From NCBI GenBank assembly GCA_910583765.1, contig CAJTYS010000023.1, forward strand, positions 1 to 64,000: a DNA stretch of 64,000 bases, in the 5' to 3' direction. Below are positions 7,497 to 17,042 of the stretch, one piece after another (position 1 is the stretch's first letter; each line of letters begins with the position of its first letter). Source of the DNA: an uncultured Eubacteriales bacterium (lineage in GTDB: Bacteria; Bacillota; Clostridia; Peptostreptococcales; Anaerovoracaceae). A program made the translations under genes and the position numbers. The notes beneath the pieces were generated by a model. It made no database searches. It saw nothing but the letters and a program-made list of their open reading frames with translations, and had not been told where the DNA came from.

Positions 7497-10400
7497 ATGA
7501 AAAAACGATTGCTATGTTTGATTCTCTCGGCCGTTTTAGCCTTGGGGATCGCGCCAGCAACCAGTCTGGCGGAGACTAACGGTCAGCCGGACTATGGCAA
7601 GCCGGGAGAGGATTACGCGGAGGGCCAGGCCGTTGTTTGCATCAAGGGAAGGGCGGCTTCGGCCAAGTCCGTGAAACGGAACGCATCTTTCCAAATGGAG
7701 ACTTTGATGGAAATCAAGCCAGAGCAAGGGACTGGTGCCCGCACGGCCGCTTTGTCGTCCCCAGAGGGAAGCCTGGTTCTGGTCACGAGTGAAAAAATGG
7801 ACACGGAGACGCTGATCAAGACCCTTGGGAAGGATCCGAACGTGGAGTACGCAGAGCCAAACTACATCATGAAGCCCTCCACTATCTCGGAGCCGACGAA
7901 AGTGAAAGGGTACAAGTACCAATGGGGACTGAACAACCAAAACAATAACGGCCAAACCGCAGCGAACCCCGCGGTTGACGCGAACTTCAAGGAGGCCTGG
8001 AAAAAATCCACTCCTTCCAAAAATCCGGTGGTGGCGGTCATTGACAGTGGCGTGGACTACGAGCACCCGGCGCTGAAGGGCGTCATGTGGGACGATGGCC
8101 GCGACATCCCCGCTTTAGAAGCGATGGGCGGGGGCAGGTATGGTTATAATGTCAGAGCGGGGGAAAGCAGCCGTGACCCAATGGACACGGATATCGGGCA
8201 CGGCACCCACTGCGCAGGCATCATCGCGACACAATGGGATCAGGCTGGCGTAGCAGGGATCAACTCGGAGCAGAACCAGGTGGAAATCATGGCGATCCGT
8301 TTTCTGGGTTTGGAAGGCGGAGGATTGATGTCAGACGCGCTTAAGGCCTATGCGTACATCCAAACCGCCGTGGAAAACGGAGTCAACGTCGTGGCAGTCA
8401 ACAACTCTTGGGGGCCGAGCGTCTATGATGGAAGCCTGCCTCGCTCCGTGTCAACCGCCGCTAACGCGGTTGGGGAAGAATGCGGCGTGATTTCCTGTTT
8501 CGCCGCTGGAAATGATGGCGTGGACCTTGATAAAAACACGGGCTCCGTCCAGCAGGGACCTTACATGATCGAAGTGGGTGCCATGGACAGCACGGGGACT
8601 GCGGCCGCCTTTTCCCAATATGGAAAAGAAACTGTGGACGTGTTCGCTCCGGGAACGCAAATTTTATCCACCACCACCACGGACACCGGTCTGCTGGAGA
8701 TGAAGAAACATGATATGCCAACTCAATATTTGCCGCAAATCATGGACGAAGGCGACTCTTGGTTTTACGAGGATTTTGAAAACGAAAATGCCTCTCAGGT
8801 GTCTCTGCGGCTTCTAGACAAAGATGAGAAAGTCGTCGTGTCCTCCGCGGAGGCTCTAACACCTGGTTGCGCAAGCGGAAAAGGGTTACAGCTGCCCCTG
8901 GATGAAATTCCGGTGGGAGAGACCTTCTCGATCGAGATCGGCATTCCGGCCAACAGTGAAAACTTAAAGAACATTCAAGCCTCCGATAACGTGTATCTGG
9001 CTTTTCAGGCGGGTTTCGGCAACATCATGTACGATGAGATCTTTCGGATCAAACACTATGATGTTGAATCTAAATCATGGAAGACCTTAATGAGTACGCA
9101 CGAGGATAGTGAAGGCCCTTTTCCCGCCTATCTGAGGGCTTCAGATCATAACTGGAACCAATCGACACAGGAAATCGATGGCGCTTCCTTTATAACAAAT
9201 CCAATAGATGGTGAGATTAAGCTGTGTCTTCAGGCAGAGACGGAAATGCAAGCCTGCCCGGATGGGGAAAAGCCTGTTTTCCGTCTTGACAATCTGGGCC
9301 TTGGGAAAAAGGCGTCTGATTATTTCTACTCCGATGGCACTTCCATGGCCGCACCTATGGTGACTGGCCTGGCGGGACTTCTGGCCAGCAATGGATGCGA
9401 GGGCGCTGAGATCGCCGCTCGAATCAGAGGCGGCGTCAACCGGAAAGATGACCAGGGCCTGGAGAACAAATCCATTTCCGATGGATTCATTGACGCCGCG
9501 GCCGCTTTGGACAAGAACCAGTGCGTGCCCGTGCTAAACGATCTCAGCGTCGAGGGGGACACGGCTTCCCTGACCGGCTTTTTCTTTGGCGACACCAAGG
9601 GGACTTTGACCATCGACGGCAAAGAGGTGAGCGCCTCCACCTGGAAAGATCGCGAAATCGCCTTCCAGCTCCCGGAGGGAACCCGCGGCAAAAAGGAGAT
9701 CCGCGTCGTCAGGAGCGGCGGGAACGCAGGGACGGCTTACGGCAAGAATTACTTTTCCATCTCTCCGGACACCATTGGGTACAAGGCGCTGTCCGCTCCG
9801 AAACTCACGTATGATGAGGATGGTTTCTTCACTTCCGAGGATCTAACGCCTGTGGGCATGGCGGCCGCTGGCGGCAAGGTCGGCTTCATAGGGCTTTTGG
9901 GAGAAACGTCTGAGTTCGTCATGGAACTTTACGACGTGGCCACGGACACCTGGGAAAAGGCCAAACTGCCAGATGACCTGGTGGTTAATTTTGGGCTGCC
10001 GGATTGTTACAAATTTACAGGCGGCAAGGAAAAGTTATATCTGACCTATCTGGACGGGAATAATGAGGGGAAGATCGGTGTCTATGACACCAGATCCAAG
10101 AAGTGGAAGACCACTGTCACCAAGGACTTGGAAGGAGCGGAAGCCATAGCCGTTTACGGAGATCAGCTGATCGCCGCTGGCGGCGCGGCTGAAGAAGGAG
10201 CGTTAAAGAGCGTCAAGGTGATGGACCCTGACACGGGGAAGACCGTCGGTTCCTTGCCGGATCTTCCAGAAGCGCGGGTCGGAGCGAATTTATGCGCCTC
10301 TGGAAACCTGCTCATCCTTTATGGGGGCTACGCGGATTCTGCAGGAATGTTTGCTGGAGACGAGGAAGCCGAACGTGCGGACACCATGGTCTATGACGGA

Positions 10401-11459
10401 ACCAAATGGACGGTGGACGAGGACAATTTCTTCTCCGATCAATTCGGGGGATTTGACGAAAGCCAAACGCTGGATTACGCCGTGGGTGCCACCAACAGCG
10501 GCCTGATCGCTGCCGGACCCGTTCAAAACTGGGGAGAAGAAAATGGCAGGGACACTTGGGCCTTCGATGCCAAGACCAACAAGTGGTCCGCGAGGGAGGA
10601 CGTTTTGTGCAGCCAATACAAGACGACCAGCAACGTGGGAGTGACCCATGACGGTGTCTTCTATGTGAGAGCGCGCGGAGATTTGGAGGAAAATCCCGCT
10701 GTCTTCCGGGCCCTGACCGGCATCGATCACACGGGACCGACCGGTGACCCGGCAAAGGACGAGCAGACGCCGCCAGCGGGCGAACCAGGCGATAATCAGA
10801 CAAAGCCAAGCGGCGGGCAGACCGATACGGCCAACGCGAATCAGCCAAGCGCCGTGCGGTACGCGGCCAACGCCAACGCCCTGAACAAAAATATCAAGGT
10901 GGTCTGGAACAAGAACAACCTGAAGACCACATGGGGCAAAGTGAGCGGCGCGGATGGTTACGAGGTGTACGCCGCGGCGCACGGAAACAAATACGCCAAA
11001 GTCAAAACCATCAAGGGAGCGAAGAAGACGACTTACACCATAAAGAAGATCAAGGGGAAAAAGCTGCGCCCCGCGGGATCCTATAAGGTGGCCGTGAAGG
11101 CTTACCGCGTGGTGAAAGGGAAAAAGCAATATGTCGGAACCAGCTTGACCATGCACACGGTTGGGAAGAGCAACAAGACTTACACCAACCCGAAACGCGT
11201 GAAGGCGGCGAAAAAGAGCGTGACGCTGCGGGCAGGCAAGTCAAAAAAGATCAGCGTGAAAGTGACAAAGCAGTCCAGTAAGAAAAAACTGCTGAAGACC
11301 AGCCTTGTGCCAAAGCTGCGCTACTTTTCCACCAATCCAAAGGTGGCTACCGTGGCAGCGAAAGGCGGAACCATCAAAGCTAAGAAGAAAGGCGCTTGCA
11401 TGATCTACGCGGTAGGCGCGAACGGTGTGAAGACCAAGATCAAAGTAAAGGTAAGATAA
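7497..11459 (+). CDS. Secreted S8 subtilisin-like protease with kelch-like and Ig-like regions
   Basis: 1320 aa with a signal peptide (residues 1-25). An inhibitor-like propeptide spans about 40-125. The subtilase domain has Asp183 (VIDSGVDYEHP), His235 (GHGTHCAG), oxyanion Asn339 (AAGNDG) and Ser616 (DGTSMAAP). An insert of about 220 residues between Asn and Ser looks like a beta-sandwich. An IPT/TIG-like domain follows (about 675-755), then a kelch-like repeat region (about 770-1080), a Pro/Gly-rich linker, a fibronectin III-like domain and a Lys-rich Big-2-like domain (about 1225-1320). The last two are shared with the metalloprotease at 23973 and the relic at 53520. No LPxTG motif is visible. 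It follows the peptide genes but seems to have its own promoter. It could process exported peptides or host proteins; either is speculation. Confidence 0.9.
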   Translation: MKKRLLCLILSAVLALGIAPATSLAETNGQPDYGKPGEDYAEGQAVVCIKGRAASAKSVKRNASFQMETLMEIKPEQGTGARTAALSSPEGSLVLVTSEKMDTETLIKTLGKDPNVEYAEPNYIMKPSTISEPTKVKGYKYQWGLNNQNNNGQTAANPAVDANFKEAWKKSTPSKNPVVAVIDSGVDYEHPALKGVMWDDGRDIPALEAMGGGRYGYNVRAGESSRDPMDTDIGHGTHCAGIIATQWDQAGVAGINSEQNQVEIMAIRFLGLEGGGLMSDALKAYAYIQTAVENGVNVVAVNNSWGPSVYDGSLPRSVSTAANAVGEECGVISCFAAGNDGVDLDKNTGSVQQGPYMIEVGAMDSTGTAAAFSQYGKETVDVFAPGTQILSTTTTDTGLLEMKKHDMPTQYLPQIMDEGDSWFYEDFENENASQVSLRLLDKDEKVVVSSAEALTPGCASGKGLQLPLDEIPVGETFSIEIGIPANSENLKNIQASDNVYLAFQAGFGNIMYDEIFRIKHYDVESKSWKTLMSTHEDSEGPFPAYLRASDHNWNQSTQEIDGASFITNPIDGEIKLCLQAETEMQACPDGEKPVFRLDNLGLGKKASDYFYSDGTSMAAPMVTGLAGLLASNGCEGAEIAARIRGGVNRKDDQGLENKSISDGFIDAAAALDKNQCVPVLNDLSVEGDTASLTGFFFGDTKGTLTIDGKEVSASTWKDREIAFQLPEGTRGKKEIRVVRSGGNAGTAYGKNYFSISPDTIGYKALSAPKLTYDEDGFFTSEDLTPVGMAAAGGKVGFIGLLGETSEFVMELYDVATDTWEKAKLPDDLVVNFGLPDCYKFTGGKEKLYLTYLDGNNEGKIGVYDTRSKKWKTTVTKDLEGAEAIAVYGDQLIAAGGAAEEGALKSVKVMDPDTGKTVGSLPDLPEARVGANLCASGNLLILYGGYADSAGMFAGDEEAERADTMVYDGTKWTVDEDNFFSDQFGGFDESQTLDYAVGATNSGLIAAGPVQNWGEENGRDTWAFDAKTNKWSAREDVLCSQYKTTSNVGVTHDGVFYVRARGDLEENPAVFRALTGIDHTGPTGDPAKDEQTPPAGEPGDNQTKPSGGQTDTANANQPSAVRYAANANALNKNIKVVWNKNNLKTTWGKVSGADGYEVYAAAHGNKYAKVKTIKGAKKTTYTIKKIKGKKLRPAGSYKVAVKAYRVVKGKKQYVGTSLTMHTVGKSNKTYTNPKRVKAAKKSVTLRAGKSKKISVKVTKQSSKKKLLKTSLVPKLRYFSTNPKVATVAAKGGTIKAKKKGACMIYAVGANGVKTKIKVKVR

Positions 11460-11491
11460 GAAACGATCAGTTCAAACATCAGTGAAAATAG

Positions 11492-11530
11492 AACAGCAGC
11501 ATGGCGCGAAGCGCTATGCTGCTGTTTGCT
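11492..11530. terminator. Terminator between convergent genes
   Basis: AACAGCAGCATGGCGC (11492-11507) pairs with GCGCTATGCTGCTGTT around GAA, followed on the + strand by TTGCTGTTTC. It separates the subtilase from the convergent phosphatase gene. Confidence 0.75.
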
Positions 11531-11586
11531 GTTTCAGCCCCGAAGGGCATCTGTTCAGTTACCTGTAGGATTAGAAAAGCATGATT

Positions 11587-13755
11587 TTAAAAATTCTTGC
11601 GAATGCGGAGGATGTTTTGTCCGTTCTCATATGCGTACCGCATTTCATCCATGCTGTTCTTTACCATGAAAATTCCCAAGCCGCCGATTTCCCGATCATC
11701 CGCGGAAAGGGTTACATCAGGGTCTTCCTTTTCCAAAGGATTGTAAGGGGTTCCTTGATCCACAAAGGTGAGGATCACGCCGGCTTTATCTGCCAAGGGT
11801 TCTAGCCGCACAGTGGCCATTCCCGCAGAGGATTCCCCGGCATAAGCGTAACGGGCGATGTTACTGAAAATTTCATCAATGGCGATATTGATTTGAACCA
11901 GGGCTTTTGCTGGAGCGTCGATTGCCTCTAGCTCCTCTTCCACAAAACCAGAGACAGCCTGAACATTTTCAAGAGTCGCTTCCAGCGTCAATTCTTTCGC
12001 TTTGCTGATGATAGTGGCTTTCGTATCCATTGAGTCCATCTGTCCGGCTGTCCGGGCATTCTGTTTCGAATTGTTTTCCATGGCCTTTTCTGCTCCCTTG
12101 TATTTCAGACACAGCATAGTGATATCGTCAAATTGCGGCGCGTCTTTGACAAATTCATCGATATCTGACTGTAGGAGCGTCAGAGTTTGCGCAGTGTCCG
12201 TGTCAGTGGCTTTGTTCAGAGCCTTTATCATGCGCTCTACGCCGTACAGTTCCTCATTTGTGTTGGTCGCCTCCACAACGCCATCCGTATAGAGAAACAG
12301 CTTGTCACCTGGGTTCAGTTGTATTTCATATTCATGCTGCCGGGTATGCTCCATCCCAGCCAAAACAAATCCATGCTTATCCTTTAGCAGCTCGTACTGC
12401 TGTCCCGCTCTATAAAGGGCCGGATACTCGTGCCCTGCGTTGGCGCAGGTCAGTTTGCCGGAAGGAATGTCCAGGATTCCCAGCCACACGGTGACAAACA
12501 TATCCGCTTTATTGTTTTCACACAGCTTGTCATTGACCGTCTCCAATATTTCCTTGGCGGACAGACCGTTTTGAGCGTGATTTTTCAAAAGAGTCTTGGA
12601 AATGACCATAAACAGCGCTGCCGGCACTCCCTTGCCGGACACGTCAGCCACCACCATGGCCAAACGATTCTCGCCGATCATAAAGAAATCATAAAAGTCG
12701 CCTCCAACCTCCTTGGCCGGAACCATGGAAGCGTAAATATCGAACTCATCTCTTTCTGGGAAGGCGGGAAAAATGCTCGGCAGCATATCCGCCTGAATCC
12801 TGGTGGCCACATTCAGCTCCGCTCCAATGCGTTCCCGTTCGGCCGTTACCTGGGTGAGCTCTTGAATGTAGTTCCTAATATCATACTCCATCTGAAGGAT
12901 GTTATCCGCCATACGCTGGATTTCATCTCCAGTGGAGATTTGAGGAAGCCTGCTTGAAATCTCTGTTTCATTCTTTACAAAAGCTTCCGCTTCCTCTGTT
13001 ATGACGCCAATCGGTTTGAGCATCTTCCACCTGATATATCCCAGGAACAGGAAAATCACAAAGGCCGTCAGCACCACTCCCAAAAGCACCGTGTACAGGA
13101 TATATTCCACGCGGGCGCTTTGCAGTGTTTTCATGGTGAGTTCCACACCGATAATGGCTACCACCTGGCCGTCTGAATTTTGAATCGGCACGATAGCGGA
13201 AGTGTTATAGCCAAAATCACTGTGAGAATAAAAATAATTGTCGCTCCGCTTTCCCGTCTCATATATGTAGTGGGAATCCGCTAAAAAGCTCTCGTTTATT
13301 TTCCCCGTGTCGCCGGGAACAAAGGCAGGAAAATCATCCTTTGGATTCTCCGCATCGAACAAATAAGTCAAGGTGCTGCCCACCTTGCCTTCTGCGTCTC
13401 TCTGATCCGCGATATAAATATAATTGGCTTCCATGTTTTCTCGTAAAACCGTCAGGGTGTTTAGAAGCTCCTGATAAGCGTCTTCAGATTGTATGTTTCG
13501 GCGCACAGAAGGCAGTGTCTTTGCGTTGGCCTGATGGACGCGCGCCGCGTAATCTTCGATCAAATCCCCGTCAATGTTTTCCATGGCCGTATCGGCAATG
13601 CGGTAAGCGCTGCTGTTATACATCTTTTCGATAACGTCTGTGTATTTGATATAACCGATCATGCAGCTGGAAATAATGACAAACAACCCTAAGATCAGGA
13701 ATCCCACTGCAAATTTAAGGGATAATTTTTTACGATACTTTTTTTCATTTTTCAT
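11587..13755 (-). CDS. Membrane sensor PP2C (SpoIIE-type) phosphatase with C-terminal HATPase domain
   Basis: 722 aa. Membrane segments at 14-35 and 217-240 enclose an extracellular sensor region; HAMP follows at about 241-295. The SpoIIE/RsbU-type PP2C domain (about 335-553) keeps the metal aspartates Asp353 (GGDFYD), Asp371 (VVADVSGKG) and Asp543/544 (FDDITM). Residues about 590-720 are an RsbW-like HATPase with intact N-box (Glu628, Asn632), G1 (FVDQGTPYNP) and G2 (GGLGIFMVKN). Such phosphatases dephosphorylate STAS anti-anti-sigma proteins, and the HATPase domains phosphorylate them. Having both on one chain, in an operon with STAS and sigma genes, suggests a sensor that sets the phosphorylation state of the STAS protein. 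Last gene of the operon; it overlaps the GNAT gene by 11 bases. Confidence 0.85.
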   Translation of the reverse strand: MKNEKKYRKKLSLKFAVGFLILGLFVIISSCMIGYIKYTDVIEKMYNSSAYRIADTAMENIDGDLIEDYAARVHQANAKTLPSVRRNIQSEDAYQELLNTLTVLRENMEANYIYIADQRDAEGKVGSTLTYLFDAENPKDDFPAFVPGDTGKINESFLADSHYIYETGKRSDNYFYSHSDFGYNTSAIVPIQNSDGQVVAIIGVELTMKTLQSARVEYILYTVLLGVVLTAFVIFLFLGYIRWKMLKPIGVITEEAEAFVKNETEISSRLPQISTGDEIQRMADNILQMEYDIRNYIQELTQVTAERERIGAELNVATRIQADMLPSIFPAFPERDEFDIYASMVPAKEVGGDFYDFFMIGENRLAMVVADVSGKGVPAALFMVISKTLLKNHAQNGLSAKEILETVNDKLCENNKADMFVTVWLGILDIPSGKLTCANAGHEYPALYRAGQQYELLKDKHGFVLAGMEHTRQHEYEIQLNPGDKLFLYTDGVVEATNTNEELYGVERMIKALNKATDTDTAQTLTLLQSDIDEFVKDAPQFDDITMLCLKYKGAEKAMENNSKQNARTAGQMDSMDTKATIISKAKELTLEATLENVQAVSGFVEEELEAIDAPAKALVQINIAIDEIFSNIARYAYAGESSAGMATVRLEPLADKAGVILTFVDQGTPYNPLEKEDPDVTLSADDREIGGLGIFMVKNSMDEMRYAYENGQNILRIRKNF

Positions 13756-14338
13756 AGCTCGAGGTCCTCCTCTTTATGTAAATTGCTCCGTCGCAGCTAC
13801 AAGGGATTGTTTTGCAAACAGGGCACTCCAGTCCTTCATGACAGGCCCAGGGCTGATGCAGGGTTTGCAGCAGCGTGAAAGCGCATTTGGTAAGATGCCT
13901 GTCCGCAGGGATATGATCCCCCTTCATCCAGGCGGGGATCAAAATGGCCGCCACCTGCTCATCATCAAACAAAATCCGGGTGGCGCGATTCAGCAGCCAT
14001 TCGGAAAGGCCTTTGCCCCTGGCCTCCTTCTTTAAAGCGATAGACTGTCCAATGCCAACAAGAGAATCGGATTCCAAGAAAGGAGTCTGGATATCCTGCA
14101 AAAAAGACACCCTTTCAGACTGCTCTCTGTAACAATAAAAAATACCGACAACATTTTGCTCTTTCATGACCAGATAAAAATAGTGGCCCTGGCTTTGGCA
14201 GATCTGTCGAATTCGTTCCTCTGAGTACAGACCCTTTCCCAGCATTTCATCACAGATATTCTGGGCCTGATGCGCTTTTTGTGTGAAGTTCGGGATGCCT
14301 TCCAGCAAGCGTTCAATTTCATATTCCTTAAATTTCAT
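13745..14338 (-). CDS. GNAT-family acetyltransferase-like protein
   Basis: 197 aa. The segment SIALKKEARGKGLSEWLLN (from about residue 100) is the acetyl-CoA-binding motif A of GNAT enzymes. The C-terminus has a cysteine cluster, CPVCKTIPCSC, which could bind metal. The substrate is unknown. Its place between the MATE-HATPase and phosphatase genes suggests a role in the same system, either as modifier of an exported product or in self-protection; this is inference. It starts 15 bases after the MATE gene ends, and its stop overlaps the phosphatase start. Confidence 0.65.
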   Translation of the reverse strand: MKFKEYEIERLLEGIPNFTQKAHQAQNICDEMLGKGLYSEERIRQICQSQGHYFYLVMKEQNVVGIFYCYREQSERVSFLQDIQTPFLESDSLVGIGQSIALKKEARGKGLSEWLLNRATRILFDDEQVAAILIPAWMKGDHIPADRHLTKCAFTLLQTLHQPWACHEGLECPVCKTIPCSCDGAIYIKRRTSSYEK

Positions 14339-14353
14339 CTATTTCTCCTATTC

Positions 14354-16090
14354 TTAAATCAGAATCTGCAGCATGTTCATGCCGAAGGTTCTTTGATATG
14401 TAAAAGTCTCAGCTAAATCATAGATCATGCGAACGCCAAGGTAGTCTTCTTCCTCAAGAGCCTGCTTATTGCTGAAGGGATTGTATTCCATGCCGCTGTA
14501 CCGAAAGCGGATCCCTTTCGTGTCCTGAATGGCGAAAAGCCGCAAGTCAAAGACCACCTCTCTTTGCTCGTTGATCTTTAAAATCATGGTCATCAACTCT
14601 TCCATGGAAAGGCTGATTCGCATGACCTGTTTGATGGACATGCCGTTTTCTTCGCAAAAATCAGAAATCCTTTCACATGCGTCACAGATAGCCTCCACGG
14701 ATCCTTCCACGGAAAAATCAAGTACTCTCCGCTCCTTTTCCAGGCTGTCGTTCATGAGCAAATATTTGCTTAGATGTTGATGCCTTCTCTGATACAGTCC
14801 GATGCAGATCCACCAGAGTAAAAGAGCGGTTCCTTCCCCAATGAGAGTGAAACTCCATGGATCCAAATGCCAGTGATACAGTGCGAGCAATCCTGCCGAT
14901 GGACATAAAAAAACCCTGCAAAGCACGATCCCATTGGCCCAAAGCGTGTGATCAGACACATTGTAATAGCTGGATAATATACCGCTGGCCAGTGCCGGAA
15001 AAAGGCTGATTGCTAGCCAAAGCATGGGTAAGTACAAAGAAACGGAGAGCCCATATAGAGCAGTGATGAGTCCGGCGCATCCTACCGCGGCTATACCGAA
15101 CAGCAACGTATATGTTTTTCCATATTTCCACTGCAATCGCATCAAAATTCGGCTGCTTCCGTTATCCTGTTCCCCACAGTAAACGCCCAGCATGGCCATG
15201 GCTGCCTGAGGCACTCCCTGAATCAGGCACAAAGAAAATTCACTAACGCAATTGACAGGGGCCAGCATGGCAATATAAAGGGTGTTGGCGTAAAGAGCGA
15301 GAATGGAGTTGATCGCAAGAATCCGCAGGGTCTGCGCCAGATTGTTCAAAGCGATAGGACTCCCATTTTTGCAGATCTGTGCCAAGGTTTCTCCTGTTGC
15401 GCGAAAACGGATTCCAAAGGAAAAACCGCTTTTTTTATCGCACAAAAAGAAGAACCCCAAGAGCGCCGCCACTAGTGTTGAGATCACGCTTGCCAACGCT
15501 GCGCCGGAAATCCCCATATTTAGTCCAAACAAAAAGATGAAATCAAAAATAATGTTAGTTCCAGCCATGAGCGCCATGACTGCCGTGACCTGCCGATTTC
15601 GCCCATCCGTCCTCAAATACCAAAAGGGGACGTAGAGAAAGATCTTTGGCATCGCTCCCAACAGAAGGATTCTGGCGTACTCCCACACCATGGGCCGCAG
15701 ACTTTCATCACTGCACAAAATGGAAGTGATGGCATCAGGAAAACAAAAAGCCGCAGCCATGATGAACAGGGACACTATGAGACAAAGGCCAATAGAAAGA
15801 TGATAAAGCCGCTGCCCCTTGTCCACTTCGTTTTTCCCCATGGCGATGGACGTGCTGATCGCGCATCCGGACACCACAAAAGAGCCGGCCACACAAAGAA
15901 TCAAACTTGCGGGCAGACAAAAATTTAATGCGGCCAGCCCATTGATCCCCAACTTCTGGCCCACGACAACGCCGTCCACCAAAATATTCACATTTCCGCT
16001 TAAAATAGAAAGCATGCAGGGCAACAGGGCCTTCGAGTAGGCATGCTTTAAGAAGTCGTCACTTTGTTTTAACTGATTTTTGTCTGCCAT
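14354..16090 (-). CDS. MATE-family transporter fused to a degenerate RsbW-like HATPase domain
   Basis: 578 aa. The first about 440 residues form a 12-helix MATE-like transporter. The last about 135 align with the RsbW-like domain of the phosphatase at 11587, but key residues differ. The N-box reads SMEELMTMIL, so the Mg-binding Asn is missing, and the G1 box reads FRYSGMEYNP instead of FVDQGTPYNP. It probably binds a partner, such as the STAS protein, without acting as a kinase (inference). The start codon shares its A with the STAS stop (TAATG), which implies coupled translation. It could link transport activity to the sigma factor, or export a product. Confidence 0.8.
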   Translation of the reverse strand: MADKNQLKQSDDFLKHAYSKALLPCMLSILSGNVNILVDGVVVGQKLGINGLAALNFCLPASLILCVAGSFVVSGCAISTSIAMGKNEVDKGQRLYHLSIGLCLIVSLFIMAAAFCFPDAITSILCSDESLRPMVWEYARILLLGAMPKIFLYVPFWYLRTDGRNRQVTAVMALMAGTNIIFDFIFLFGLNMGISGAALASVISTLVAALLGFFFLCDKKSGFSFGIRFRATGETLAQICKNGSPIALNNLAQTLRILAINSILALYANTLYIAMLAPVNCVSEFSLCLIQGVPQAAMAMLGVYCGEQDNGSSRILMRLQWKYGKTYTLLFGIAAVGCAGLITALYGLSVSLYLPMLWLAISLFPALASGILSSYYNVSDHTLWANGIVLCRVFLCPSAGLLALYHWHLDPWSFTLIGEGTALLLWWICIGLYQRRHQHLSKYLLMNDSLEKERRVLDFSVEGSVEAICDACERISDFCEENGMSIKQVMRISLSMEELMTMILKINEQREVVFDLRLFAIQDTKGIRFRYSGMEYNPFSNKQALEEEDYLGVRMIYDLAETFTYQRTFGMNMLQILI

Positions 16091-16386
16091 TACTCGATTG
16101 TCAGGATGTCGATGAACCCTGTTACTTCAAAAATTTCAATAACTGTGTCATTTACGTTTCGGATGACCATTCCGCCTTTTTTCCCCATGACCTTTTGTGT
16201 GGCAAGCAGAACTCGAAGTCCCGCAGAAGAGATATAATCCAGCTTTTCAAAATCTAATATCAGTGAGTCCAGGTTGTCAAGCTCATCCTTCAGCGCCTGT
16301 TCCAGCTGAGGTGCTGTGGTTGTGTCCAGTCTGCCTGTCAGAACGACTGTCAGCTCCGCTTCTGTTCGATTTTTATTGATATCCAT
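16090..16386 (-). CDS. STAS-domain anti-sigma factor antagonist
   Basis: 98 aa, a complete single STAS domain. LDYISSAGLRVLLA carries the phosphorylatable serine (Ser53 or Ser54) seen in SpoIIAA/RsbV. It should be a substrate of the HATPase and PP2C domains in the same operon. AGGAGG lies 10-11 bases before the ATG. The gene has its own ECF-type promoter (16450-16479), so the sigma factor of the preceding gene may induce it and thereby its own regulators. Confidence 0.9.
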   Translation of the reverse strand: MDINKNRTEAELTVVLTGRLDTTTAPQLEQALKDELDNLDSLILDFEKLDYISSAGLRVLLATQKVMGKKGGMVIRNVNDTVIEIFEVTGFIDILTIE

Positions 16387-16449
16387 ATCTAATTTTTACC
16401 TCCTGTCATCATATCTGTTTTCAGGCCTGTTTTCTTTAGCCTATTCATA

Positions 16450-16479
16450 CATACGATTTCCTCTTGGAAAGTCGTTCAA
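16450..16479 (-). promoter_or_regulatory. ECF-sigma-type promoter inside the export operon
   Basis: Read on the minus strand: TTGAAC (16479-16474), 18 bases, CGTATG (16455-16450). The stretch AAAAAATTGAACGACTTTC and GGAAATCGTAT are the same as in front of the peptide genes at 6615-6644, including part of the spacer. It would drive STAS, MATE-HATPase, GNAT and phosphatase. Confidence 0.7.
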
Positions 16480-16483
16480 TTTT

Positions 16484-17038
16484 TTAAAAGATTTCTCTTG
16501 TTCTGCCCTTTAGCTTTATTAAAGCCCTGCGGTGCAGAGTGGACACCGTGTTTTCGTTTATCCCCGCGGACTTGGCGATCTGCCGGTTGTTCCAGCCATA
16601 GTGATATCTGCCTCGCATGACGATCATTTCTTTTTCCGAAAGAAATGATGCCATCTGCGTCCAAAGCTCCCGTTCCTCTGATGCGACTCCAGCGTCAGAG
16701 ACAATACCGCCCGTTCCAACCTCCATGAGTTCCAGGGTCAGGGGAACATGGATTCGCCTGGCCCGATAATAGTCAATCAACTGGTTTCTGGCAATGGAAA
16801 AAATCCAGATTGCGAAGGAAGCCTTCTCAGGGTCAAAGGAACCGCGCTTTTCCAAAGCTTTCATAAAAACATTGCTTGTCAAATCTTCCGCGTCCGCCTG
16901 GTTTTGGATCCTGGAATAAAAAAAGTAGAAGACGCGGGGCATGTACCGCTCGTAAACTTGGGCGAAAAAATCGTCATTCTCCAGATCCCATTCTTCCCCC
17001 ATGTTAAGATCCGGTTGATTTGTCGCTTGCTTCGCCAT
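16484..17038 (-). CDS. ECF-type RNA polymerase sigma factor
   Basis: 184 aa from the ATG at 17038, 4 bases after the stop of the preceding ABC gene; an upstream in-frame ATG at 17083 would overlap it. Region 2 reads FYFFYSRIQNQADAEDLTSNVFMKAL, with the acidic DAEDLTS signature. Region 4 is a helix-turn-helix at the C-terminus, RYHYGWNNRQIAKSAGINENTV. Sigma factors of this kind read promoters with AAC at -35 and CGTA at -10, such as those at 6615 and 16450. No dedicated ECF anti-sigma factor is adjacent; the STAS and HATPase proteins may take that role, which would be unusual for an ECF factor. Confidence 0.85.
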   Translation of the reverse strand: MAKQATNQPDLNMGEEWDLENDDFFAQVYERYMPRVFYFFYSRIQNQADAEDLTSNVFMKALEKRGSFDPEKASFAIWIFSIARNQLIDYYRARRIHVPLTLELMEVGTGGIVSDAGVASEERELWTQMASFLSEKEMIVMRGRYHYGWNNRQIAKSAGINENTVSTLHRRALIKLKGRTREIF

Positions 17039-17042
17039 TTCT

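Noticed and set aside
10290..11156. 288-codon minus-strand ORF inside the subtilase gene
   Set aside because: Antisense of a well-supported gene with GC-rich third positions; no recognisable domain.
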